64,000 nucleotides of DNA from Spirochaetota bacterium. GTDB lineage: Bacteria; Spirochaetota; UBA4802; JAGODF01. Every line of letters starts with the position of its first letter. The first letter of the stretch is position 1. The translations under genes were made by a program, and so were the position numbers. The DNA is taken from assembly GCA_029974015.1 (NCBI GenBank), contig JARKUF010000038.1, forward strand, positions 99,672 to 163,671, given 5' to 3'. Below are positions 38,208 through 48,434 of this stretch, one piece after another. Below the pieces are notes generated by a model that worked only from the letters and a program-made list of their open reading frames with translations, was not told where the DNA came from and did no database searches.

Positions 38208-39749
38208 TTATGGTACAAGTTTCACTTGATTGCCATCAAGGGCGTCTCCGCCGCCAAGAAAGCGGTACGTGACGCCAAACGCAATGCTGAAGCGCTTTTC
38301 ATCAAATTTTTTCTTTAGATAGTGGGTCGCATCGCTTCCAACATTCGTATGCTCGGTCGTGTATATTGTCACCGGAACGTATGCAACGTAAAATGCCCCG
38401 ATGTTCACATCGAGGCGGTCCGTGACCCGCATACCCATGCCGCCGCCAATCTGGTGGTTTCTGAGCAGGGTATCGGCCTCGTTTCTCTTCTCCGGCTTGA
38501 TCCCGAAATTGTTATATAGATACCCCGCGCTCACCACGACTTGCGGAAGTAATTTGTATTCAATTCCCGCTCCCACCCGGTATCCGAACGTGTAATCGTC
38601 CTCCCTGCCATCAAGGTCTCTCAACTGCCTGAAGGAAAGTTCGGCTGAAGTTTCAACTTTTATCCGGTCCAGGAAAGTATAAGCAAGCCCCATATGCAGG
38701 GACGGCGCATAGGTGACCTTTAACTCGGAATTACCATTGCCGGGCGCAAGGTAAGTCATCTGTTTTCCGGGCGATCCATCTTTAAAAATATCGAGCGCGC
38801 CGCTCGCCTCCAGTGTCGATGGTACGAGGAATGAATTGGTCTTTTTTTTCAACGCCATGGGCAGATAGTATTCCGCCCTGATTGTAGCGTCAAGGCCCTT
38901 GAGATACGAGACGAGACGTCCCGGTTTAAAATGAGAACTCGCTATGAGGCCAAATCCGTGCCCTTCGGTGTCCGTGTCGATGTCCCATACGCTTTCATCC
39001 GGGTACTCCAGAGAGCCGTTCATCACATAGCGAATGTTGTCCATCTTTATTTTCATATTGCCATTGGCGCTGATATAACGAAGCCCCCCTCCGGCTGAAA
39101 GCCAGTCCAGCACGCGGTACGCCCCCCCCAGAGTAAAGCCCAAATACATCTCATTTCGAACGGCAATGGCATTGCGGTTGTACTCTTCGAGTCGGTTTGC
39201 CGATTGATAGGCCAGACTCACTTCCTTTGTCGCGAGATTTCCCCAGTCCATCACCGCAAGGCCCTGGGGAAAAGTCATGTCCGTTGCGGCCTGCATAACC
39301 GACATATCAAAAAAGACGGCCCAGTCCCTGTCTTTCCAAACCACGTCAAAGGAAGGAAGCACAGGAGCTGTCAACTCGGCGCTGTACTCATCCGGAAGGC
39401 AGTCCTTGAACCACGACTGGGACACCTGTGTCGCGGTAGGCGCCTGAGCGCTCACGGACACAGCGTAGTAGTCCATGGTATGGGCCCTTTTGGCGTACAG
39501 GGTCTGTGTATTGAACGACACGTACAGTCCCTTCTCCTTCATGAAGGCAAGCCCCGCGGGATTATAAAAGGCCGCATCGGGGTCGGTAGATGTGTTTCTG
39601 TTCAATGTACGGACAAACTCGGCGGAATGGTTGGTGAATATGCCGTCCTCCTGATGAAGGCGCGATGCATGCGCCATGGTAACTCCAAATACAATCAAAA
39701 CCAGAAAGGCGGCCGCGGTCACTCCGGTTGCAATTCTTATTTTTTTCAT
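38208..39749 (-). CDS. OmpP1/FadL/TodX-like outer-membrane protein
   Basis: Signal peptide; RNTSTDPDAAFYNPAGLAFMKEKGLYVSF; C-terminal KRFSIAFGVTYRFLG. Confidence 0.8.
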   Translation of the reverse strand: MKKIRIATGVTAAAFLVLIVFGVTMAHASRLHQEDGIFTNHSAEFVRTLNRNTSTDPDAAFYNPAGLAFMKEKGLYVSFNTQTLYAKRAHTMDYYAVSVSAQAPTATQVSQSWFKDCLPDEYSAELTAPVLPSFDVVWKDRDWAVFFDMSVMQAATDMTFPQGLAVMDWGNLATKEVSLAYQSANRLEEYNRNAIAVRNEMYLGFTLGGAYRVLDWLSAGGGLRYISANGNMKIKMDNIRYVMNGSLEYPDESVWDIDTDTEGHGFGLIASSHFKPGRLVSYLKGLDATIRAEYYLPMALKKKTNSFLVPSTLEASGALDIFKDGSPGKQMTYLAPGNGNSELKVTYAPSLHMGLAYTFLDRIKVETSAELSFRQLRDLDGREDDYTFGYRVGAGIEYKLLPQVVVSAGYLYNNFGIKPEKRNEADTLLRNHQIGGGMGMRVTDRLDVNIGAFYVAYVPVTIYTTEHTNVGSDATHYLKKKFDEKRFSIAFGVTYRFLGGGDALDGNQVKLVP

Positions 39750-39817
39750 GTTCTTTCCCGATGAAATCAGATTTTGCACCCTGCCGGGAAAGTTATCCAA
39801 GCAGGGTGTACGTTTTC

Positions 39818-41731
39818 TCACGGAGCCGGGACAATCCAACCCGTAGACCAGTCATAGTTGTCGGTAAAAGGATATGGAACATTTGAAGCTCGATACATCT
39901 GGCGCTTCGTTTCGCCCATGTAATCCGTTATATCGGTGTACGAATCGGGTGCTGAAACTTTTTGTTGATTCGATATCTTCAGGTGATACACAAGCTTCGC
40001 TATCAACTCGCCTTCCGGAGTGGAGAGCGTATATTCAATGCCATTTTTGTTCAACTGGTAGCCCGTGCCGTTCATACTTGGCAGTTCCGCAAGCAAATCC
40101 CCGTTAGCGACAAATCCGCCATCGTTGTAATTATACCCGTATTTTCCGTCACTGTAATTAGTATACACCATGTTGTTGGTCACGGGTACTGCTGTAGTTT
40201 TCCAGAAAAGTGTGCCACTCACAAGACCTTTCACTGTTTTGCTGCTACCTATCGGTTTGGGCTCCCATCGGTCAGTGTATGCCTTTGACATGGGCGGCCC
40301 GTATATCCCCCAGTAAAACTCATCAATATTAAGAAGTTTCGCGTAGACGGTATATACTTTCTGCGTGGAGCCATCATCGGCTGTCACAGTAACTTCGATT
40401 TTGTTGACAAGCCCCTTCTCAAGGGTGATTGTGGCGCTTCCCACGTTCCCATTGAAAGCCGCATTGCTGACCCTCTCCGTATCTCCGTCAACTGTAAAGG
40501 ATATCCCCTTCACCGAACTGTAGTCGGCCGTCGCTGTAAGCTTAATCGTATCGAACCCGTATATCACCGTCACATAATTGTATGTTTCAGCGCTGAAAGT
40601 TGTGACGTTCGGATTGTGATAGGTCGCGCCCCTGACGAATGTTCCAGGGTATAGCGGGCGCGCACTCTTGGTCCCCATAATGATGGAAATATTCTTGAGC
40701 TTGGCGTTATCGCTGCCCGCAAGAGACGTTGCATTTATTTTGTAGTCTGTTGTTGAAGAGTTCCACGCAGTAACCTTTACCACTATGGTGTTGGCGCCAG
40801 AGGGAAGCTTGATTTTTGAACAGTCTGCGACTTCATCGCCATTCAGTTTTATTGAAGACACATTCGCCAGGCTTGATTCCGGTATGGCGGTAAGGTTGAT
40901 CGGATTTATTGACACCGGCACGTCTAAGGAATACTCAAACGTGTCCGGACTGAATGTTTCATTAAACGCGCCTCCCGCGACAGAAAGCAAAATCAGTTTT
41001 GATGATGTATTGGAGTTAGTCTGACGAATAAGCGCAATTTCATAAGTACGCTTTGTAATACCATCCTGTGCAGTCACGGTCACTTCAATGGTATTATTAC
41101 CTTCAATTAGACTAATAGCGCCGGGATTCGTTACCGGTTCTTCGTTTGCAAAAATCGAAACTTTCGCCCCTTCATCCTCGGCGAAAGCTGTCGCTGTCAG
41201 CGAAATGCTCGCCGTCGATACAATTGCCGAAAAATTACGCGAAGGCCCTTCCGGGTCGAATGCCGGGCTGAGGGTCACTCCGTCAATTAAAAGTTGCGAA
41301 AGCCTCGCCACGGCAAAATATTCCGTTTGCCGGGTAACATGAATATGGTAATCCCACTCAAGCCCATCTTCGGCAACCATTCTGATTGTGATTAAATTGC
41401 CATCGCCAACACTGAGTTCTATTGGATCAGACGTATCGCCGTCTGCCAGTAGATTTCCATTCACGAATATTTGGGACCTGAGATGGTCCTTCTGTACAGT
41501 AACCGAAATGGAACTGGTCTCATACGGTACGGAGAGATAGTTGATCCAGTCATCGGAATTAAAAGGATATAATAGTTTACCGGCGGAGAATGTAATGTTC
41601 TTAACATAATAATTAGAACTCAAACCATCATCGAAACCAACCTGGTTGCCGGTCTGCTCTCTCCCACAGGAGGCAAAAAGGCAAAGAACCATTATCAGAA
41701 CCAATCCGGAAGTTTTCAAAAATCTTTTCAT
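39818..41731 (-). CDS. Cadherin-like beta-sandwich repeat lipoprotein
   Basis: LIMVLCLFASCGRE lipobox; repeats ending in NTIEVTVTAQDGITKRTYEIALIR / KIEVTVTADDGSTQKVYTVYAK. Confidence 0.85.
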   Translation of the reverse strand: MKRFLKTSGLVLIMVLCLFASCGREQTGNQVGFDDGLSSNYYVKNITFSAGKLLYPFNSDDWINYLSVPYETSSISVTVQKDHLRSQIFVNGNLLADGDTSDPIELSVGDGNLITIRMVAEDGLEWDYHIHVTRQTEYFAVARLSQLLIDGVTLSPAFDPEGPSRNFSAIVSTASISLTATAFAEDEGAKVSIFANEEPVTNPGAISLIEGNNTIEVTVTAQDGITKRTYEIALIRQTNSNTSSKLILLSVAGGAFNETFSPDTFEYSLDVPVSINPINLTAIPESSLANVSSIKLNGDEVADCSKIKLPSGANTIVVKVTAWNSSTTDYKINATSLAGSDNAKLKNISIIMGTKSARPLYPGTFVRGATYHNPNVTTFSAETYNYVTVIYGFDTIKLTATADYSSVKGISFTVDGDTERVSNAAFNGNVGSATITLEKGLVNKIEVTVTADDGSTQKVYTVYAKLLNIDEFYWGIYGPPMSKAYTDRWEPKPIGSSKTVKGLVSGTLFWKTTAVPVTNNMVYTNYSDGKYGYNYNDGGFVANGDLLAELPSMNGTGYQLNKNGIEYTLSTPEGELIAKLVYHLKISNQQKVSAPDSYTDITDYMGETKRQMYRASNVPYPFTDNYDWSTGWIVPAP

Positions 41732-42118
41732 CGTAACCTCTCTTTACAATTTCTTTACTGACCTGCCAGGTGGTTCATATAAACCAATAACCCATGGATA
41801 AAAAACTCCCCTGCCTTCAATATGACATATTGAATGTAATATCGAAGACAGGGTCCACATGTGACGGGGTAGTATTGAAGAGCATTTTCAATTTTACCGT
41901 AAAACCGGACCGTCGGTTTTCCGACTTTCTCATTTAAAGCTTTCCAAAAAGGCTTGCTGCATAGATAATGGCTTAATTTTTATAGTGAGCATATAAGGCA
42001 GTCAAGCTGTACGTGATTGTCGTACATTTTGCGACAATTATGAATTGTATACTATTTTTTAGCACTAAGTCAACACATTTTTTTGCCAAGCACTATAAAA
42101 AATCGCTTTTTTTATTAA

Positions 42119-42262
42119 GGCAACCTCAAAGTATTATGGGACCCTCTAAAAATTAAATTTTTGAGTTTCCCAAAAAATGTAACTACTGGCATAACTCAGG
42201 ACTTAGGATTTCCCGCCCGTCGAAGGCGGGCGGGAAATCCTATTTATTAGAAGATACCTTAT
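42119..42262. repeat. Dispersed intergenic stem-loop element, full form (divergent promoter region)
   Basis: GTAACTACTGGCATAACTCAGGACTTAGG ATTTCCCGCCCGTCGAAGGCGGGCGGGAAAT; preceding AAAAATTAAATTTTT hairpin. Confidence 0.88.
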
Positions 42263-42291
42263 TTTAACTACAAATATCGGGAGGCACTGCG

Positions 42292-43098
42292 ATGGCCCGC
42301 AAGCCTGGCTCAACAAAGATAGAAGCTCCCCGTGGCACAATTCTTTCAATAATCAAGGCAGTCGACATCCTCAAGCTGTTTATCGACGAAAGAAAACCCC
42401 TGGGGATTACCGAGTTCGCGGAGAAATTGAAACTGCCTAAAACCACGGTCATGGGCATCGCAAAAACCCTCGCAGGCGTGAGCTTCCTCGAAAAAGACCC
42501 TTTGAGCGATAAATACCGATTGGGCCCGATGCTCCTTCAGCTTGGACTGAAATACGTGTCGAATACGGAAATCATAACCATCGCGAAGGTCTGGATGGAG
42601 CGCCTCTGCCTCAAATTTCAACTCACCGTGAACACCGGTATTCTGGTGGGCAACAATGTCGTCCTGGTGTTCAGCGCCTCTCCCGACAACGAATTCCTGA
42701 CCTTCCCCAAGTCCGGGACATGGATCCCGTCCCACACCACGTGCATAGGAAAGGCGCTCCTGGCTAACCTTGAGCACGATCGTTTGATGAATATACTCGA
42801 GAATTACCAGTTCACCCGGATGACAGACCATACCATCACCGGCAGGGACGCTTTTTTAAAAGAACTCGACAAAGTACGCAGGGACGGTCTCAGCTTCGAC
42901 AATGAGGAGAACTTCATCGGCATGGCGGGAATCGGCGCCCCCATCTACAACCATACGGCCCGAGTGATCGCCGCCGTCGCCATCACGGGCAATGCTGAAA
43001 AACTCAATGCCCGGCGCAATGAAATCATCGAAGAGATCAGGAGTACATCCCGGGAAGTCTCGGCACAGTTGGGATATCTGCAGGATGGCGGGCGGTAA
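42292..43098 (+). CDS. IclR family transcriptional regulator
   Basis: IIKAVDILKLFIDERKPLGITEFAEKLKLPKTTVMGIAKTL; HTTCIGKALLANL; GMAGIGAPIYNHTARVIAAVAITG. Confidence 0.95.
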   Translation: MARKPGSTKIEAPRGTILSIIKAVDILKLFIDERKPLGITEFAEKLKLPKTTVMGIAKTLAGVSFLEKDPLSDKYRLGPMLLQLGLKYVSNTEIITIAKVWMERLCLKFQLTVNTGILVGNNVVLVFSASPDNEFLTFPKSGTWIPSHTTCIGKALLANLEHDRLMNILENYQFTRMTDHTITGRDAFLKELDKVRRDGLSFDNEENFIGMAGIGAPIYNHTARVIAAVAITGNAEKLNARRNEIIEEIRSTSREVSAQLGYLQDGGR

Positions 43099-43107
43099 AA
43101 TACAACA

Positions 43108-43183
43108 AGGCAAACCTTAATGCTCATGCTTTCCCGCCCGCCGAAGGCGGGCGGGAAAGCATGGTTTTTGTGACTACCCTTTA
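43108..43183. repeat. Dispersed intergenic stem-loop element
   Basis: CATGCTTTCCCGCCCGCCGAAGGCGGGCGGGAAAGCATG then TTTTTGTGACTACCCTTTA. Confidence 0.88.
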
Positions 43184-43313
43184 TTTTTTTGGATTTTATA
43201 GAATTCTGTTGACGGTATTTTGTGCTATAATTAATATCGTAATCTATACGGTAATATCGAACATCGGTCCGGCATAGCCCGGTTTCCCCGTATATGCTCA
43301 AGAAGTCCTTTTT

Positions 43314-44465
43314 TTGATGCAGATATGCGGTAACGCATCACCAGAGGCGATCTCCCATAACATGCCGAACGGGGTGAGCCAGGGTGAAAAACCGACCGGC
43401 ACCGGATATACGAACATCACAGGAGCAGTGCACGTGAAAACCATAGCCTATTTTGATTCATCCCATGACATGCCCGAGGAAGTGATAGACGCGGCCGGAT
43501 TCATTCCCGTGAAAATTATGGGCGATGTCCATAAATCCAACGACCCGGCGGACCAGTACCTCCCGAAGTTCTTCTGCCCCGCCGCGCGAAGCTGGCTCAC
43601 CGAGGCCCTCTCGCGCTCCGGCGATTGGGAAGGCATCGTCTTTGCACACGGATGCGACGCAACAAACCGCCACTTCGACGTGTGGAAGCTTCATGTGCAA
43701 ACCCCCTTCTTATACTGGTTTAACAGCCCTATAAAGACCGACGCGGTGGCGGCGCGTTTTTTCAGAAAGGAGCTGGAGCGTCTGATAGCTGCCCTTGAAA
43801 AGCAGTTCGGCACGCAGGTCATGGAGGAATGCCTCCGCGAAGCCCTTAGAAAATCAAACGAGGTAAAAAAGCGCCTCAGGGAGCTCTCGGCGCTCCGTTC
43901 AACGAAGGACGTGAGCAACAGGGAATATCTTGAAATCATCACGCACTGTCTCAGCTCTTCCAAAGACGCGTCCATCGCCGCCCTCGACAGCGCGCTGAAC
44001 GAGTGGAAGTCCAGAGGCCCCTTCCCCGCGGGAAAGCGGCGCTTTTATCTTACGGGGTCCGATATCACCTACCCGGAGTTCATGGACCTGCTGGACGAGT
44101 GCGGCATCCGGGTGGTGCGGGACGACCTGTCCCTTGGAGAGCGCTACTTCGCTACATCGTTCACCGAAACGGGGGACCCCCTTAACGCCATAGTCGATTA
44201 CTATATGAATATACCTCGCCCCGCGACGAAACTCTCCATCGGAGGGCGGGTCGATTTTATATTGAAGTCCCTGGAGGAAACCCCGGTAGATGCCGTCCTC
44301 TCGCAAAACCTGAAGTTCTGCGAGCCCTACGCCTACGATTCCGTCATCGTAAACGACGAGATCCGGGAGAAGGGCTTCCGGGTCCTGCATCTAGAGAGGG
44401 AATTTACCCCCGTGACGGACCATCAGGTGATGAACAGGATCACAGCCTTTACCGAAATGCTGTAA
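43314..44465 (+). CDS. 2-hydroxyacyl-CoA dehydratase-family protein (subunit 1)
   Basis: KTIAYFDSSHDMPEEVIDAAGFIPVKIMGDVHKSNDPADQYLPKFFCPAARSWLTEALS, IVFAHGCDATNRHFDVWK; start codon uncertain. Confidence 0.8.
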   Translation: MMQICGNASPEAISHNMPNGVSQGEKPTGTGYTNITGAVHVKTIAYFDSSHDMPEEVIDAAGFIPVKIMGDVHKSNDPADQYLPKFFCPAARSWLTEALSRSGDWEGIVFAHGCDATNRHFDVWKLHVQTPFLYWFNSPIKTDAVAARFFRKELERLIAALEKQFGTQVMEECLREALRKSNEVKKRLRELSALRSTKDVSNREYLEIITHCLSSSKDASIAALDSALNEWKSRGPFPAGKRRFYLTGSDITYPEFMDLLDECGIRVVRDDLSLGERYFATSFTETGDPLNAIVDYYMNIPRPATKLSIGGRVDFILKSLEETPVDAVLSQNLKFCEPYAYDSVIVNDEIREKGFRVLHLEREFTPVTDHQVMNRITAFTEML

Positions 44466-44500
44466 GGACGGCCCTCCGGGCCCCGCAGAAGATACGCCAT

Positions 44501-45820
44501 TTGAGGATAAGCATGAATACGACAACCACGAATAAAAACGGACATGAAACCGAAAAGGCCGCGGAAACCCAGACCCGCATTCAGACCCTCCCCCACGCCG
44601 GAGACCTTAAAAACGTCATGCTATGGTACTTCCTCCGCGGCATGCTTGCCACAAAACTGCCGTGGAAGAAGACCGCCTGGACCGGGGCGGGGTTCCCCAT
44701 CGAACTCCTCTGGGCCTACGATGTTTTCCCGCTCCATCCGGAAAACATGGCCACGGTGGCGGCGGCGCGAAAACAGTCCCAGCGCCTCATAGAACATGCC
44801 GAGGGGATGGGGTACTCCCGGGACCTCTGCTCGTACTGCAAAACGAATTTCGGCGCCGTCGACACCGGCATCAAGACGACGCTGGGCGGTATCGCCAAAC
44901 CGGACTTCATCGCCATCACCAACACCATCTGCGACACGCACTGGAAATGGTTCCATATCCAGGCGCGCAAATTCAAGGTGCCGACCTTCGTCTTCGACTG
45001 CCCGAGCTATGTCAGCGGCACCGACGAAAAAACCATGGAAGGCTATGTGGATTACCTCGTGGAGCAATTCTTCGAGTTCCATGTTTTTATGAGAAAGCAT
45101 TTCGGAAGGAACTTCGACGAGTCGAAGATGCGCATGGTCATGGAGAAATCCGACCGCCTCTGCGCGCTCTGGAACGAGATATACGAGCTTCGCAAGTCGG
45201 TCCCGGCGTGCTACAGCTCCGCCGAGACTTCCGCCTCCTTCTTCCCCCTGGTGGTCCTCCCCGGCGTCGATGTGGGCATCAAGTTTTTCGAGAAAATCCG
45301 CGACGATTTAAAAAAGCGCGTCGACCGCGGGGAGGGGACGCTCAACACCGGAAAGGAGAAATTCCGCCTCATGTATGAGGGAATACCCTTCTGGTACCGG
45401 ATGAAGTTCATGTACGAGCTCGCGAAATACGACGCCGTGGTGGTCTACGAGCCGTATACCTACTCCTTCGGCCCGCGCAAGCCGCTGGACCTCAACCTGC
45501 TGGACACTCTACGCCACGTGGCCAGGACCATGTTGGACCTTCCCTACAGCTACAACCTCGAAAAGCGCATTGGCTATTTCAAGAAAGTCATTGAGGAATA
45601 CAGGCTCGATGGGGTGATCCTCCATGAGAACATGTCCTGCCGCCCCTCAAGCACGGGGATGATGGACCTCAAAGAAGCTATCCAGCGCGATTGCGGCATT
45701 CCGGTCCTCATCCTCCAGTGCGACATGAACGACCCCCGCGCCTACTCCGAGGGCCCGGTTCGGACGAGGCTCGAAGGCTTCATAGAGCTCATGGAGGAAA
45801 ACAGGCGGCGCGGGTCCTGA
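44501..45820 (+). CDS. 2-hydroxyacyl-CoA dehydratase-family protein (HgdB/BcrB-like, subunit 2)
   Basis: AWTGAGFPIELLWAYDVFPLHPEN, GYSRDLCSYCKTNFG, ITNTICDTHWKWF, GVILHENMSCRPSSTGM. Confidence 0.88.
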   Translation: MRISMNTTTTNKNGHETEKAAETQTRIQTLPHAGDLKNVMLWYFLRGMLATKLPWKKTAWTGAGFPIELLWAYDVFPLHPENMATVAAARKQSQRLIEHAEGMGYSRDLCSYCKTNFGAVDTGIKTTLGGIAKPDFIAITNTICDTHWKWFHIQARKFKVPTFVFDCPSYVSGTDEKTMEGYVDYLVEQFFEFHVFMRKHFGRNFDESKMRMVMEKSDRLCALWNEIYELRKSVPACYSSAETSASFFPLVVLPGVDVGIKFFEKIRDDLKKRVDRGEGTLNTGKEKFRLMYEGIPFWYRMKFMYELAKYDAVVVYEPYTYSFGPRKPLDLNLLDTLRHVARTMLDLPYSYNLEKRIGYFKKVIEEYRLDGVILHENMSCRPSSTGMMDLKEAIQRDCGIPVLILQCDMNDPRAYSEGPVRTRLEGFIELMEENRRRGS

Positions 45821-45911
45821 CCCCGCGGCGCGTCTTTACCGCACTGCCCGGGCTTTCCCTAATCTCTTGACATCCCTTCCCGCCTTTTCTACTATTGGAA
45901 ACCTGTAATAT

Positions 45912-45948
45912 CAGGGTTGGCCCGCCCAAGGCGGGCGGGACAACCCGG
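45912..45948. repeat. Short copy of the dispersed GC stem-loop
   Basis: AGGGTTGGCCCGCCCAAGGCGGGCGGGACAACCC. Confidence 0.6.
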
Positions 45949-45971
45949 GCGGTAACATATTCCCGGGTCTG

Positions 45972-47171
45972 GTGTTGACGATGAGCGACATACACATTAA
46001 AAAAAGCTACGAAGAGATTAACGCGAAAATACGGCGCGGTGAAGCGACGGTGGTCACAGCCGAGGAGATGACGGGCATAGTGGAACGGGAAGGCCCCGGA
46101 GGGGCCTTCCGGAAGGTGGATGTGGTCACAACGGGCACTTTCGGCGTCATGTGTTCCTCGGGCGCATTCATCAACTTTGGGCATACGACGCCGCGCATGA
46201 AAGCGTCGAAGGTGTGGCTCAACGACGTCGAGGCGTACGGCGGCATCGCCGCCGTGGACTGCTACCTTGGCGCGACCCAGGTCCAGGAGGACGATCCGCT
46301 TAACAAGGTGCATCCCGGCCGCTTCCTCTACGGCGGGGGCCATGTCATCGAAGACCTCATCGCGGGAAAGAGCGTTAAGCTCAAGGCAAAATCGTACGGA
46401 ACTGACTGCTATCCCCTGAGGGAGTTTGAAAAATATTTTACCTTGAAGGAGCTCCGCAACGCGTTTCTCTATAACCCGCGCAACGCTTACCAGAACTACA
46501 ACTGCGCGGTGAACCTCTCGAAAAAAACAGTGTACACATACATGGGCATCCTTCGCCCGGGAATGGGGAACGCCACCTATTCAAGCGCGGGCCAACTGAG
46601 CCCACTTCTTAAAGACCCTTACTGCTGGACCCTCGGGACCGGGACAAAAATATTCCTTGGCGGCGCCATAGGGGCCATAACCTGGCAGGGGACCCAGCAT
46701 GCCCCGCAATGCAGCCGCGGAGAAAACGGGGTCCCAAGGGAGGGTGCGGGGACCATCGCTGTTACGGGAGACATGAAGGAGATGTCGGCGGAATTCATCC
46801 GCGGGGCGTCCCTCACCGGATACGGCTGTTCGCTCATGGTGGGCCTGGGCGTCCCAATTCCAATCTTAAACGAAGAGCTCGCCTATTTCACGGGCATATC
46901 CGACAAAGACATCTTTTGCCAGGTAATCGATTACGGCATCGACTATCCCGCCGGAGTAGCCAGGAGCCTCGGAGAGGTGAGTTACGCGGAACTTAAGACG
47001 GGGCGCGTGGAGATCATGGGCAAGTCGGTCCCGGCGGCCCCCCTCTCAAGCTACCCCATGGCCCGGCGAATAGCCGGCATTCTAAAGGAGTGGATCGCAT
47101 CCGGGGCGTTCACCCTGGGGATTCCCCAGATTAAAATGCCCACGGTACCCCATGTCTCGGACATTACATAG
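45972..47171 (+). CDS. Homocysteine biosynthesis protein, DUF39 family
   Basis: KSYEEINAKIRRGEATVVTAEEMTGIV, VDVVTTGTFGVMCSSGAFINFGH, GGAIGAITWQGTQHAP. Confidence 0.88.
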   Translation: MLTMSDIHIKKSYEEINAKIRRGEATVVTAEEMTGIVEREGPGGAFRKVDVVTTGTFGVMCSSGAFINFGHTTPRMKASKVWLNDVEAYGGIAAVDCYLGATQVQEDDPLNKVHPGRFLYGGGHVIEDLIAGKSVKLKAKSYGTDCYPLREFEKYFTLKELRNAFLYNPRNAYQNYNCAVNLSKKTVYTYMGILRPGMGNATYSSAGQLSPLLKDPYCWTLGTGTKIFLGGAIGAITWQGTQHAPQCSRGENGVPREGAGTIAVTGDMKEMSAEFIRGASLTGYGCSLMVGLGVPIPILNEELAYFTGISDKDIFCQVIDYGIDYPAGVARSLGEVSYAELKTGRVEIMGKSVPAAPLSSYPMARRIAGILKEWIASGAFTLGIPQIKMPTVPHVSDIT

Positions 47172-47898
47172 GACCGGCGAGCGCTTCTACCGCGATTTCG
47201 CCCCGGCGGACCGATGGACCGCTTTTCGTGTAAAGGTGGAAACATCTGACCTGTACATTCGCGCCCCCTCGGACCTGTCCCGGAGGGCACGGGAGCTGGT
47301 GGAAAAACTGCGCGGCGAACTGAGGGACCATATCGGCTGTCAGGGCGATTTTCTCACATCCCTCGACCCGGTGCCGCGCCTTGAAGGCGCGCCGGAAGTC
47401 GCGCTAAGGATGTACAAAGCTTCTGAACTCGCCGGCGTGGGTCCCATGGCCGCCGTGGCCGGGGCCATTGCCGAGCTAACGGGGCGCGGTCTGGAACTCA
47501 ATGGAGGCGAAATTTTAATCGAGAACGGGGGCGATATCTGGCTCTCCCTGACCCAGCCCCTCATTGTCGGTATTTACGCGGGGACTTCGCCATTCTCGGG
47601 AAAAATCGGGTTGCGGATACTCCCGGACCGTACTCCAATGGGGATTTGTACCTCCTCGGGGAAGGTGGGCCATTCCATGAGTTTCGGGCTGGCCGATGCG
47701 GTGACGGTACTCTCCCGGGACGCCGCCCTGGCGGATGCCGTGGCGACGGGGGCGTGCAACAGGGTCAAGACCGGCGACGACCTGGGGGCGGCCCTGGAAT
47801 ACGCGATGTCGGTGCCGGGTATTACCGGCATCATGGCCATCAAAGGCGACCGCCTGGCGGTCCAGGGCGACATTGAACTCGCGGAAACGGGAAAGTGA
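47152..47898 (+). CDS. UPF0280 family protein (ApbE-like)
   Basis: GPMAAVAGAIAELTGRGL, EILIENGGDIWL, GICTSSGKVGHSMSFGLADAVTVLS. Confidence 0.93.
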   Translation: MSRTLHRTGERFYRDFAPADRWTAFRVKVETSDLYIRAPSDLSRRARELVEKLRGELRDHIGCQGDFLTSLDPVPRLEGAPEVALRMYKASELAGVGPMAAVAGAIAELTGRGLELNGGEILIENGGDIWLSLTQPLIVGIYAGTSPFSGKIGLRILPDRTPMGICTSSGKVGHSMSFGLADAVTVLSRDAALADAVATGACNRVKTGDDLGAALEYAMSVPGITGIMAIKGDRLAVQGDIELAETGK

Positions 47899-47932
47899 CC
47901 GCAAGAAACCGAACATTAGGACGGCAGGAGCA

Positions 47933-48373
47933 ATGAAACAAACGACGACATCAAAAAACGTCCTCCTCATTTTTAACCAGCATATCATGTACAAACCGAT
48001 CATATACAGACTGGCGAGGGACTTCAACATCATCTTCAACGTACTGGAGGCAAAAATTCTCCCGAAGCTGGAGGGCCGCATCATCCTCGAACTGAGGGGA
48101 AGCGAAAACGACGTGGAAACATGCATTTCCTATCTCAGGGAAGAGAGGGTCCAGGTGGAAATTTTAGCCGATAAAATCCGCCGGGACGAGGAAAAATGCA
48201 TCCACTGCGGCGCATGTACCGCCGTATGCCGCACTGACGCCCTGGTGATACGGCGTGACACCATGGAAGTTGAGTTCCATCCGGAAAAATGCGTGGCCTG
48301 CGGCCTCTGCAAGCTCGCCTGCCCCGTTAAGGCCATGTCCGGCGTCGGCATCGATAAAGATATTGACAGCTAA
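47933..48373 (+). CDS. NIL-domain plus 2x[4Fe-4S] ferredoxin protein
   Basis: KPIIYRLARDFNIIFNVLEAKILPKLEGRIILELRGSENDVETCISYLREERVQVE; CIHCGACTAVCRTDA, CVACGLCKLACPVKAM. Confidence 0.93.
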   Translation: MKQTTTSKNVLLIFNQHIMYKPIIYRLARDFNIIFNVLEAKILPKLEGRIILELRGSENDVETCISYLREERVQVEILADKIRRDEEKCIHCGACTAVCRTDALVIRRDTMEVEFHPEKCVACGLCKLACPVKAMSGVGIDKDIDS

Positions 48374-48434
48374 ACCCGGCTTAGCGTAGTATAAGCCCTA
48401 TACGATACCCCATAGCGTAAAAACTTGATTTCCA

